Shown piece after piece: positions 43,089 through 50,545 of a DNA stretch of 64,000 nt (positions are counted from its first letter, which is position 1; each line of letters starts with the position of its first letter). The notes beneath the pieces were generated by a model. The model made no database searches and was not told the DNA's origin. It worked only from the letters and a program-made list of their open reading frames with translations. Origin of the DNA: CAIJXJ01 sp964445115 (GTDB taxonomy: Bacteria; Pseudomonadota; Gammaproteobacteria; Burkholderiales; Methylophilaceae); the NCBI GenBank assembly GCA_964445115.1, contig CAYUJU010000002.1, forward strand, positions 1-64,000, in the 5' to 3' direction. The translations under genes were made by a program, and so were the position numbers.

Positions 43089-45223
43089 GCGGATTGGCTG
43101 CACTGAAAAAGCAAACAGGCATGTGGCTGCCGCTGCGACATGCCTGGGATGAGTGGGTGGCGCAGGACGCCCCCATCATCGGCTATTTGTTCAAAGTGCT
43201 GTTGGCTAGCCTGCTGGCAATGTGGCTATCGCTGCGCTTTGAACTGGACCAGCCGCGCACAGCGATGTTGACGGTGGCCATCGTGATGCAGTCGCGCTCG
43301 GGCATGGTGTTCGCCAAGAGCTATTACCGCCTGCTGGGCACATTGGTCGGGGTGCTGGTGTCGGTGCTGCTGGTTGCGCTATTCGCGCAGGAGCGCGTGC
43401 TGTTCCTGCTGTGCATGGCACTGTGGATCGGCCTATGCACCGCCGGGTCGATGATCTACCGCAACCACCAGTCCTACGCTTTCGTGCTCGCGGGCTACAC
43501 TCTATGTATCGTCGGGCTGCCTGCAACCGTCAACCCTGACCTCACCTTCAGTATCAGCGTGACACGCATTTCGGAAATCCTGATCGGTTTGTTCAGCGCC
43601 ACATTGGTGAGCGACGTGATATTTCCGCAGCGCCTCTGGCAGATCATGCTGGCAGCCGTGCGTCGCCGCTTCGCCGACTTTTCCGACTTGCTGCGCGCAG
43701 CGGCGGAGAATGCGGCCGCTCCTGTGGCCAAACCGGCGCTGCTACGTTTCATCGGCGACATTTACAGTCTGGAAACCTTCAGCGCCTCAGCCGCGCTGGA
43801 AAACGACGATTCGCGCCGGCACCGGCAGCGTCTGACCCGCATGAACCACGAGTTCATGCAGGTCTCGACCAGCTTTCACGCGTTAGAACAACTGCTCCAT
43901 CGTCAGCGCAACAGCGCGCATCCACAGGTGGGCGAAGCATTGCGCAACCTGTATCGGAAACTGGCCGAAGCCATCACGCACAACGACAGGAGTGCCCGCC
44001 ACGAGCAGGAAGCGGGGGCGATCGTCGCCCAACTCGGGGCATACCGCGACACGTTGACCGCAGGGCTTAACGCGGCGCGTCAGCAATTGGCTGACGGCTT
44101 AAGCGCCTCCGAGCGGCTGGATTTCGAAACCGGTGGGGAATTGCTGCAAAGGCTGGCCGAAGAAATGCGCGCCTATGCGGCCACCTATGCTGCCCTGGCT
44201 GACGATACAGGTGTAGCGCCCGCCCCAGCCATCGACCAGACAAAGCGCCTGATGCATTTCGATCCGATAGCGGTCGCCATGGCCGGTCTGCGTGGAGCGC
44301 TGACATTGGGCGTGATGGCCTCAATGTGGATATTCATCGACTGGCGCTCTGGCATCGAGGCCATCACCATCGGCGTCATCAGCAGTACGCTGTTCGCCAC
44401 CACGCCATCGCCCACGCGTACCATCAAGCAGTTCATGACGGGGGCGGTCATTGGAACAATATTGGCCTACTTCTGCAATTTTCACTGGCTGACACAGGCC
44501 CAAGGGTTCTGGATGCTGGCCTTGGCGGTGTCGCCGGCCATCATGTTCGCGGCTTGGCTGACGACACGGCCCAACCTGAGCATCGTCGGCGCCGGGGTGT
44601 TCATCGTGTTTCTCATGCATATCGGCTTCAACAGTGCCTACAGTGCCAACCCGGTCGTGTTCATCAATGATGCCATCGCCGACCTGCTGGCCGTGCTGGT
44701 GTCGGGCGTGATGTACGGTCTTATCGACATCAGTAGCAGCCGCTGGTCGCGCCAGCGCATTGCCACCGCGTTGCGCAAGCTGGTGGTGGCGGCATGCCGC
44801 GAACCGCTGGCCCTGCGCCGCATCCACCTGGAAACGGCAGCACGTGATCTGGTACAGCGCACCGGCAGCCTGCACCGCCTCGGCGAACCGCAGGATCGCA
44901 TGGTGATAGACCAGCTGCTGGCGACGTTGGAGATAGGCCATGCCGTCATCGCCCTGCGCGAGCATGTGCAGGGCCTGGAGCCGTCACTCCAGGCCGCGCT
45001 GCACGCCAGCCTGGAATCCATCGCTGAGTTGCACGAGGATCCCTCCACGGAACGGCAGCAATTGGCCGTGGCCGAGATCGAGCGGGTCATGGCCTACATC
45101 AATGGCGATGAGGCCAGACGACAACTGTCACCATCGGTACATCAATCATTGCTGACCATGCTGCACTTCATCAACAGCGCGCTACTCGACCGGGAATCCG
45201 CGCTTCCCCATCAGGAGGGTTGA
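43085..45223 (+). CDS. FUSC-family efflux transporter (AaeB-like)
   Basis: This 712-aa inner-membrane protein has two clusters of hydrophobic helices (about residues 30-165 and 395-535), each followed by a soluble helical region: the duplicated FUSC/AaeB layout. It begins with GTG overlapping the previous stop (GTGA). The conserved opening segment FELDQPRTAMLTVAIVMQSRSGM lies near residue 52, given here as the pattern QPxTAMLTVxIVxQ. AaeB-type proteins, with AaeA and AaeX, export aromatic carboxylic acids. The adjacent DUF1656 and HlyD genes complete that set. Confidence 0.9.
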   Translation: MSGLAALKKQTGMWLPLRHAWDEWVAQDAPIIGYLFKVLLASLLAMWLSLRFELDQPRTAMLTVAIVMQSRSGMVFAKSYYRLLGTLVGVLVSVLLVALFAQERVLFLLCMALWIGLCTAGSMIYRNHQSYAFVLAGYTLCIVGLPATVNPDLTFSISVTRISEILIGLFSATLVSDVIFPQRLWQIMLAAVRRRFADFSDLLRAAAENAAAPVAKPALLRFIGDIYSLETFSASAALENDDSRRHRQRLTRMNHEFMQVSTSFHALEQLLHRQRNSAHPQVGEALRNLYRKLAEAITHNDRSARHEQEAGAIVAQLGAYRDTLTAGLNAARQQLADGLSASERLDFETGGELLQRLAEEMRAYAATYAALADDTGVAPAPAIDQTKRLMHFDPIAVAMAGLRGALTLGVMASMWIFIDWRSGIEAITIGVISSTLFATTPSPTRTIKQFMTGAVIGTILAYFCNFHWLTQAQGFWMLALAVSPAIMFAAWLTTRPNLSIVGAGVFIVFLMHIGFNSAYSANPVVFINDAIADLLAVLVSGVMYGLIDISSSRWSRQRIATALRKLVVAACREPLALRRIHLETAARDLVQRTGSLHRLGEPQDRMVIDQLLATLEIGHAVIALREHVQGLEPSLQAALHASLESIAELHEDPSTERQQLAVAEIERVMAYINGDEARRQLSPSVHQSLLTMLHFINSALLDRESALPHQEG

Positions 45224-45225
45224 TC

Positions 45226-45423
45226 ATGCCTCGGGAGATTGCCTTACTGGATGCGCTGGTCCCTACGCTGCTGTTCGTCTTCGTGGCAGCCGGCTGCGGT
45301 TCACTGGCGCTGGACTGGCTGATGACGCGCTATGGCCTTTATCGTTACCTGTGGTACCCCGCCCTGTTCCGTCTGGCCGCCTTCGGCTGCCTGTTCGCGG
45401 CTGGCGGGTTGTGGATTTACTGA
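45226..45423 (+). CDS. DUF1656 small membrane protein (AaeX-like)
   Basis: The 65-aa product has two transmembrane helices (about residues 12-30 and 43-62) and the family pattern RYGLYRYLWYPALF between them. DUF1656 proteins such as AaeX accompany FUSC pumps; the exact role is unknown. An ideal SD, AGGAGG, lies 6 bases before the ATG at 45226. It starts 2 bases after the FUSC stop and ends 11 bases before the HlyD gene. Confidence 0.88.
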   Translation: MPREIALLDALVPTLLFVFVAAGCGSLALDWLMTRYGLYRYLWYPALFRLAAFGCLFAAGGLWIY

Positions 45424-45434
45424 AAGGACTGAGC

Positions 45435-46319
45435 ATGAAGCAACTTCTTCCCAAAGTACTGCGTTACTCGATCACCCTGGCACTGGCGGTGGTGGCGGTA
45501 TGGCTGGGCCACCTGCTGTGGGTGCGCTACATGGATTCGCCATGGACGCGCGATGGACGCGTGCGAGCCGACGTAGTCAATATTGCGCCGGATGTCGCCG
45601 GGCTGGTGACCCAGGTCGTGGTGCACGACAACCAGTTGGTGCATCGTGGCGATGTGCTGTTTCGCATCGATCAAGAGCATTATCGGACCGCCGTGGCCCA
45701 GGCCAAGGCTCTGGTCGAGCAGCGAAAAGTCATGCTGGAAATGAAGCGTGACCAGGCAATCCGACGTGCAACGTTGGATGACCAGGTCATTTCGCGTGAA
45801 AACCGTGAAGACAGCCACCTCATCGCATCCAGTGCCAAAGCCGAATACGAAGCGGCACTGGCCCAACTGGATCAGGCCCGGCTGAACCTGGAGCGTACCG
45901 TGGTGCGTGCCCCGGTGGACGGCTGGGTGTCCAACCTGCTGGTACGTCCCGGCGATTTCGCCCAGGTCGGCGCTCCCAAGCTGGCGGTGATTGACCAGCA
46001 CTCCTTCTGGGTTTATGGCTACTTCGAGGAGCACAAGCTCGCGCTGATACAACCTGGCGATCCGGCGGAAATCCGATTATTGGGGTCCGGGCGCGTGCTG
46101 CAGGGTCGTGTGGAAAGCATCGCGCGCGGCATCACCGATCGGGACAATCCGACCGATGTGCGGTTGCTGGCCAATGTAAACCCGAGTTTCAACTGGGTGC
46201 GGCTAGCCCAACGCGTGCCAGTACGTATCGCGCTGGATGCGCTCCCCAAGGATTTGACGCTGGTCGCGGGCATGACGTGTACGGTAATCGTGCATCCCAC
46301 CAGTAAGCGTTCCAGCTGA
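45435..46319 (+). CDS. HlyD-family membrane fusion protein (AaeA-like)
   Basis: This 294-aa periplasmic adaptor has one N-terminal transmembrane helix (about residues 10-31). A split biotinyl-lipoyl-like domain begins VNIAPDVAGLVTQVVVHDNQLVHRGD near residue 47. A short helical hairpin and a beta-barrel domain follow, with NLERTVVRAPVDGWVSNLLVRPGD near 153 (both given as visible family patterns). It links the FUSC pump to the outer-membrane duct. The ATG at 45435 has AAAGGA upstream; an upstream extension of the frame lies inside the DUF1656 gene and is rejected. A hairpin terminator follows. Confidence 0.92.
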   Translation: MKQLLPKVLRYSITLALAVVAVWLGHLLWVRYMDSPWTRDGRVRADVVNIAPDVAGLVTQVVVHDNQLVHRGDVLFRIDQEHYRTAVAQAKALVEQRKVMLEMKRDQAIRRATLDDQVISRENREDSHLIASSAKAEYEAALAQLDQARLNLERTVVRAPVDGWVSNLLVRPGDFAQVGAPKLAVIDQHSFWVYGYFEEHKLALIQPGDPAEIRLLGSGRVLQGRVESIARGITDRDNPTDVRLLANVNPSFNWVRLAQRVPVRIALDALPKDLTLVAGMTCTVIVHPTSKRSS

Positions 46320-46326
46320 TCCATCC

Positions 46327-46374
46327 GTCTCCTGTCACCCTGAGAAAGGGTCATACGTGATAGGAGACGATTTT
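46327..46374 (+). terminator. Hairpin terminator after the efflux operon
   Basis: GTCTCCTGTCAC (46327-46338) pairs with GTGATAGGAGAC (46357-46368) along 12 bases with one G-T pair. A smaller CCCT/AGGG hairpin sits inside and a short TTTT run follows. It lies 8 bases after the HlyD gene stop. The T-tract is short, so termination may be partial. Confidence 0.6.
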
Positions 46375-46515
46375 CCGCTGCTTACTATAGCGGCCATTGA
46401 TACGGATGACAGCGATCTCTGCCAAGCCATCCACCACCCATGGCAGCGTTAAGGCATCTGGCCATCACCACTGAACTTCCGCAACGTCCCTAGGCAGATG
46501 CTTGTCTTGCCAACG

Positions 46516-48015
46516 CTATTCCAACCGGTCCGTTACGATGCCCAGGCCTAACCCGACCCCAAATCCATTGAGCTCGGCCTCTACCGCCCCCAGGCCACCC
46601 TTGCTGCGCACTGCCGACAAATCAACATGCAGCCAAGGCACGTCCCCTTCGATGAATTTGGAAAGGAAACGGGCCGCGATGATGTGGTCAGCATCACCAT
46701 CCAGCGTGCATTGCTTGATGTCGGCGATGTCGGAATCGAGGGCTTCATCGTAATCGGCATCGAAGGGGAAGGCATTGACGCGCTCGCCCACCTTGCTGCC
46801 GACGCCGACAGCCTTGCACAGTAGCTCCGGTCGGTTGCCGATGACGCCGCTGTAGCGGCTGCCCAGTGCGGTCATCATGCTGCCAGTGAGGGTGGCAAAA
46901 TCGATCATCAGGTCGGGGTTCTCACGGGAGGCCAGGGTCAGCGTATCGGCCAGCACCATGCGGCCTTCGGCGTCGGTGTGGATGATTTCGATGGTCATGC
47001 CGTTGAGGGCAGTCACTACGTCGTTCTGCTTGTAGGCGAGTGGCCCGATGTGGTTCTGCGCGATGGCGAGCCAGCAGTCGATGCGTACCGGCAACGCGGC
47101 CTGCGTAGCGGCGAGCAGGATGCCCAACGCGACTGCCGAGCCGTTCATGTCCTCGTGCATGCCGTGCATATAGCGGGCGGGCTTGAGGTTATGCCCGCCG
47201 GTATCGAAGCAGATGCCCTTGCCCACCAGCGCCACATGACGCACCCCCTCGCCCCCTGCGGGAGAGGATTGGGGTGAGGGGACGCGTTTTTTGGCCTTTT
47301 TCGGGCTGTAGCTGAGATGCACGATGGCGGCATCCTCCGGGTCCGACCCCTGCGCCACGGCGACGAACGCGCCTGCGCCCAGCTTGCGCAGCTTCTTCAT
47401 GTCGAACTCTTCATGCGCCCAGCCCTGCTTTTTGGCGAGGTCGCGGATGAACTTGCGGTACAGCGTAGGGGTGAGGTCGTTGGCCGGCAGTTGCGTGAGG
47501 CTGCGGGCCAGCAGGTTACCCTCGGCACGCGCGGCCAGCAGGGCGAAGTCGTCGGCATCCTGATGGCCGAAGAGTTTGATCTTACCTAGCGCCCACGGCT
47601 TATCCTTCTTCTTGCGGGTGGGCAGCGCGGTACCGTTAACCCAGGCCACGTAGACCGCCGATTCGGCCGCCAGCGCACGCTGCTCGGCGTTGCCGTAGAC
47701 TGCAATAACGAGCGATTCCGGCTGATCCTCCAGCAGCGGCGTGAGTGCCTTGCGGATCGCCGTGTGCCGCTCGAACGGCGTCATATCCGCTTTCAGCACC
47801 ACCCACGCGGCACGCCCGCCGCCCGGCAGATCGGCCTGCACCGGGGATTTGGCCAGTTCGTCGTACTTGGCCTTGCCGCGTTTCAGGCGCGCGTCGAGCA
47901 CCTCGCCGCAGGGCACGTCCGGCCGCGCCTCCGGCAATACGAACAGCAGGTGCGAGGCTTTCGCGATGACTTCCGGCGATATCGGCTTGGCAGACTGGGT
48001 CAGTTTGGCGGTCAT
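46516..48015 (-). CDS. Leucyl aminopeptidase family (M17) protein
   Basis: The 499-aa product has the M17 metal and catalytic motifs: GKGICFDTGGHNLKP near residue 265 (normally GKGxxFDTGG), MHEDMNGSA near 287, HTDAEGRMVLADTL near 340 (normally NTDAEGRL) and DFATLTGSMMTALG near 365. It should remove N-terminal residues from peptides using two metal ions. The changes to the usual MKxDMxGA and NTDAEGR motifs mark a side branch (PepB/uncharacterised) and not classic PepA. Residues of about 245-257 (PSPQSSPAGGEGV) are encoded by an inserted palindromic repeat, in frame, just before the catalytic domain. Confidence 0.88.
   Translation of the reverse strand: MTAKLTQSAKPISPEVIAKASHLLFVLPEARPDVPCGEVLDARLKRGKAKYDELAKSPVQADLPGGGRAAWVVLKADMTPFERHTAIRKALTPLLEDQPESLVIAVYGNAEQRALAAESAVYVAWVNGTALPTRKKKDKPWALGKIKLFGHQDADDFALLAARAEGNLLARSLTQLPANDLTPTLYRKFIRDLAKKQGWAHEEFDMKKLRKLGAGAFVAVAQGSDPEDAAIVHLSYSPKKAKKRVPSPQSSPAGGEGVRHVALVGKGICFDTGGHNLKPARYMHGMHEDMNGSAVALGILLAATQAALPVRIDCWLAIAQNHIGPLAYKQNDVVTALNGMTIEIIHTDAEGRMVLADTLTLASRENPDLMIDFATLTGSMMTALGSRYSGVIGNRPELLCKAVGVGSKVGERVNAFPFDADYDEALDSDIADIKQCTLDGDADHIIAARFLSKFIEGDVPWLHVDLSAVRSKGGLGAVEAELNGFGVGLGLGIVTDRLE
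47245..47281. repeat. In-frame GC-rich palindromic repeat inside the M17 gene
   Basis: CCCCTCGCCCC (47245-47255) and GGGGTGAGGGG (47271-47281) are inverted arms with one mismatch around a 15-base centre that contains GCGGGAGAGG. This matches the common dispersed palindromic element of proteobacterial intergenic regions. Here it keeps the reading frame and adds about 13 residues to the peptidase. No second copy is seen in this window. Confidence 0.8.
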
Positions 48016-48062
48016 GGGTTTCCTTCGTGTTCAGTGGTTGCGGGCCGGGGAATGATGAGGCA

Positions 48063-48092
48063 AGCATAGCAGCTAGGGCGACGGGTTTGCCA
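48063..48092 (-). promoter_or_regulatory. Candidate promoter of the M17 aminopeptidase gene
   Basis: On the minus strand TATGCT (48068-48063) is preceded by TGC, an extended -10, with TGGCAA 18 bases further up. The predicted start site is about 40 bases before the ATG, which has AAGGA just upstream. The match is moderate. Confidence 0.35.
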
Positions 48093-48201
48093 GCCGCGGC
48101 GTCAAGTCCAGGAAAAAATGTCTCGAACGTCCATCCCCGCCGCGCCGTGGTTTCCGTTACATGTTTAACGTCTATTTCGGCCACACCGCAACGGAACTGC
48201 C

Positions 48202-49929
48202 ATGACCCCAGCACAGCAACAGGAACTCCAGCGCATCGTGACAGCGTATCGCGAAGGCGACGACACGCAGCGCCCGCAGTGGCGCGAGGTCGCATCCTAC
48301 ATCTATGCCAACGCCTTGCGGGATGAGGACATTTCCGCGATCGAACTGCGCACCGCGTTCCAGCCGCTGGAACGTATCGCCTCCTCGGCCGGATTCGGCG
48401 AAAACGCAGCGGCAGTGAGTCGCGCCCTGCTCCAGCCTGTCGAAGACACGCTCACCGCCGCCAAGACCGGACGCGCCTGGGCGGCCACGGCGATGCATTT
48501 ATTGCAGATGCAGCACGAACCGTTTTACCCGATACGGCAGCTGCGCGAAGGCTTGCAAAGCATGACAACGGCGGTCGAGCAATGGGCCGAGCACGCGACG
48601 GGAGCACTCTCGATGGAGGAGCGCGAGCGCCTCGCCACACTCTATGAACTCCCGCATGCCCAGCGGCTGCAGGCACTACATGGCGTCGCGCTGCACGACA
48701 CGGCGACCATGATCGGCATCGGCACGCTGCCCAGGCTGCTGGCCGAATCAGTCGTCGCAGCCGACACCGCAATCCCCGGCACCGTCGGCAGCCTCATGCC
48801 GGACGCGCAGTGGCAGTGGCCCATGCCCCATGCGCAGACAGCAAAACTGGTGCTGGCTGGCACCCAGGTCACTGAAGCGCCAGCGCTCCCTCAGTTGATG
48901 GCGATGGCATCACCGCCCGATGGGCATGACCATGCTGGCAAACCGGCGGAAACGCCAGTCATCCGCAAGGAGGTCGATCCCGCCATCCCGGATGAGATCC
49001 TACGTTACCGCGAGACTGTCATGCTGGATCACGCGCATGCGGCGTTCAGCCACCACCTCGCATCGATCCGAATCCTGGAGGGCAAGAAGAAGATAGAACT
49101 GTATGCCCACGAGAACAGGCTGATCGACGATTACACCAATTACCTGATCAACCCGCGCATCGTGCAGACAGAGGCTGAATATCAGCAAGTCATGGCCGAT
49201 ACCCGGACGCTGGTCCAGCACGTCGAAAAATCCGAATGGCAGCGAACCCTCGCCGAAGGCGTCGACCCAGCCGAGGCACTCGCGCAGAGCAAAATGCCGG
49301 GGCAACTGTTCGAGCAGATGGTGCCGTGGCTGGAAGCCCGCCACAAGCGCCATCTCGGCGACCTGATCGTGGAAGAAGCCGAATACGCACACATGCAGGC
49401 AGCGCTGCAAGACCCCGATTCGGTGGGCTACGGCCGTAGCGTCTCACCCCGCTCCATCACCGAACGCGAACTGCACCATGCAGACTATTGGGGAAGGCTC
49501 TGGCAGGATGCCGGCGAACTGGCCGAGCATTTACAACTACTGGGTTTGGACGCGCAGGCCGACACCGTCGTCGACGAGATTAGAGCCATGGTCCACATTC
49601 GGCTAGACGACAGCAAAACAGCGCTGGCCGAACGGATGGCGAATTTCATGGCGATTGCGCAAGATGCCGACAAAGTGGACATCAACAATTTATCCGGGCA
49701 GGGCTACACCGCACGCGGATTCGAGAAAATCCGGGATAACATCGGCGGGGAGCTGCACCATCTGCGAGACGAAATCGAGCAGGAGCAGGAATACTTCATC
49801 CGCGACCAGCTATGGCGCTGGCGTCACACTGAGGAAAATCGCGTCAAGGACGACGCCAGACACACCGCAATCCGCAATGAGCTGTTTGGCAACGCCACGC
49901 TGCAGGATGAGCCCGGCCATGAACGATGA
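48202..49929 (+). CDS. Unrecognised 575-aa helical protein
   Basis: I do not recognise this protein. It has no signal peptide, no membrane helix and no ATPase, nuclease or HTH motif I can see. It is rich in Ala, Glu, Gln, His and Arg and appears largely helical. A Pro/Ala-rich linker lies at about residues 195-270. The C-terminal third contains repeated charged helices (ERELHHADYWGRLWQDAGELAEHLQLL near 425, EIEQEQEYFIRDQLWRWRHTEENR near 530, shown only as key stretches). It stands alone, divergent from the M17 gene, with its own terminator. Composition resembles the neighbours, so no sign of recent transfer. Confidence 0.8.
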   Translation: MTPAQQQELQRIVTAYREGDDTQRPQWREVASYIYANALRDEDISAIELRTAFQPLERIASSAGFGENAAAVSRALLQPVEDTLTAAKTGRAWAATAMHLLQMQHEPFYPIRQLREGLQSMTTAVEQWAEHATGALSMEERERLATLYELPHAQRLQALHGVALHDTATMIGIGTLPRLLAESVVAADTAIPGTVGSLMPDAQWQWPMPHAQTAKLVLAGTQVTEAPALPQLMAMASPPDGHDHAGKPAETPVIRKEVDPAIPDEILRYRETVMLDHAHAAFSHHLASIRILEGKKKIELYAHENRLIDDYTNYLINPRIVQTEAEYQQVMADTRTLVQHVEKSEWQRTLAEGVDPAEALAQSKMPGQLFEQMVPWLEARHKRHLGDLIVEEAEYAHMQAALQDPDSVGYGRSVSPRSITERELHHADYWGRLWQDAGELAEHLQLLGLDAQADTVVDEIRAMVHIRLDDSKTALAERMANFMAIAQDADKVDINNLSGQGYTARGFEKIRDNIGGELHHLRDEIEQEQEYFIRDQLWRWRHTEENRVKDDARHTAIRNELFGNATLQDEPGHER

Positions 49930-49942
49930 GCCGACATTTTCC

Positions 49943-49971
49943 ACCTCATCAAAAACGATGAGGTTTGTTGT
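49943..49971 (+). terminator. Rho-independent terminator after the 575-aa gene
   Basis: ACCTCATC (49943-49950) and GATGAGGT (49957-49964) form an 8-bp stem with an AAAAAC loop, followed by a T-rich tail TTGTTGT. It lies 14 bases after the stop codon. The stem is less GC-rich than usual. Confidence 0.7.
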
Positions 49972-49983
49972 CAACTTGCCTCA

Positions 49984-50421
49984 CTAACGACAGCCCTCCC
50001 CCAGATACACCGCGTGAATCTGCGTTTGCATCGGCTCATCCTCCCCCGGGATCGTCGTTTCCATCGTGCCATCGTAGCCATTGGCGTTAAACAAAAAACC
50101 GTACTTGATCACGACATCGCCGCCCAGCGCCTGTTTATCGTCCTTGCAGAGTTGCTCGTATGAGACACGATCACCGTCCATCCGGTAATGCATGATCGCG
50201 CAAAAGGGTGCCACACGCGGGACCGGGCCAGGAAACGCTTTGGTCGCCTCCAGCGTACTGTCGATCACGCAGTCGTGCTGGACCTGCGGCTTTCGCATCA
50301 GTGGCGATTGCACCGTGAGTTCGTAGGTGCCAAGTTTCAATTGCGGTGCCGCACTGGCAGTCTCTGGCAGAACGGCCATTCCGCATACCATCGCCAACGT
50401 TCTGATAAAAAACTGCTTCAT
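49984..50421 (-). CDS. DUF3617 secreted protein
   Basis: The 145-aa product has a signal peptide (residues 1-24, ending ASA) and a DUF3617-type domain starting at KLGTYELTVQSPLMRKPQVQHDCV, with conserved cysteines (Cys in HDCVID, PFCAIM, LCKDD and GEGC). It is predicted periplasmic with two disulfides; function is unknown. The ATG at 50421 follows AAAGGGC and is preferred over a longer open frame. It is 124 bases downstream of the 1376-aa membrane protein gene on the same strand. Confidence 0.8.
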   Translation of the reverse strand: MKQFFIRTLAMVCGMAVLPETASAAPQLKLGTYELTVQSPLMRKPQVQHDCVIDSTLEATKAFPGPVPRVAPFCAIMHYRMDGDRVSYEQLCKDDKQALGGDVVIKYGFLFNANGYDGTMETTIPGEDEPMQTQIHAVYLGEGCR

Positions 50422-50545
50422 ATCACTGCCCTTTCTGTTGTCGTCATCCTGCAGAAATGTCCGTTTGTTCACCACAACCTTCATCCAGCGCCGTGGTGAA
50501 TATCGCTGGCATCCGCCCAAGCACAGGGCCCGGGCGGTCGCATGA

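Noticed and set aside
45351..45434. Upstream extension of the HlyD-family gene
   Set aside because: It lies within the DUF1656 gene in another frame, has no SD, and the ATG at 45435 has one and a proper membrane anchor.
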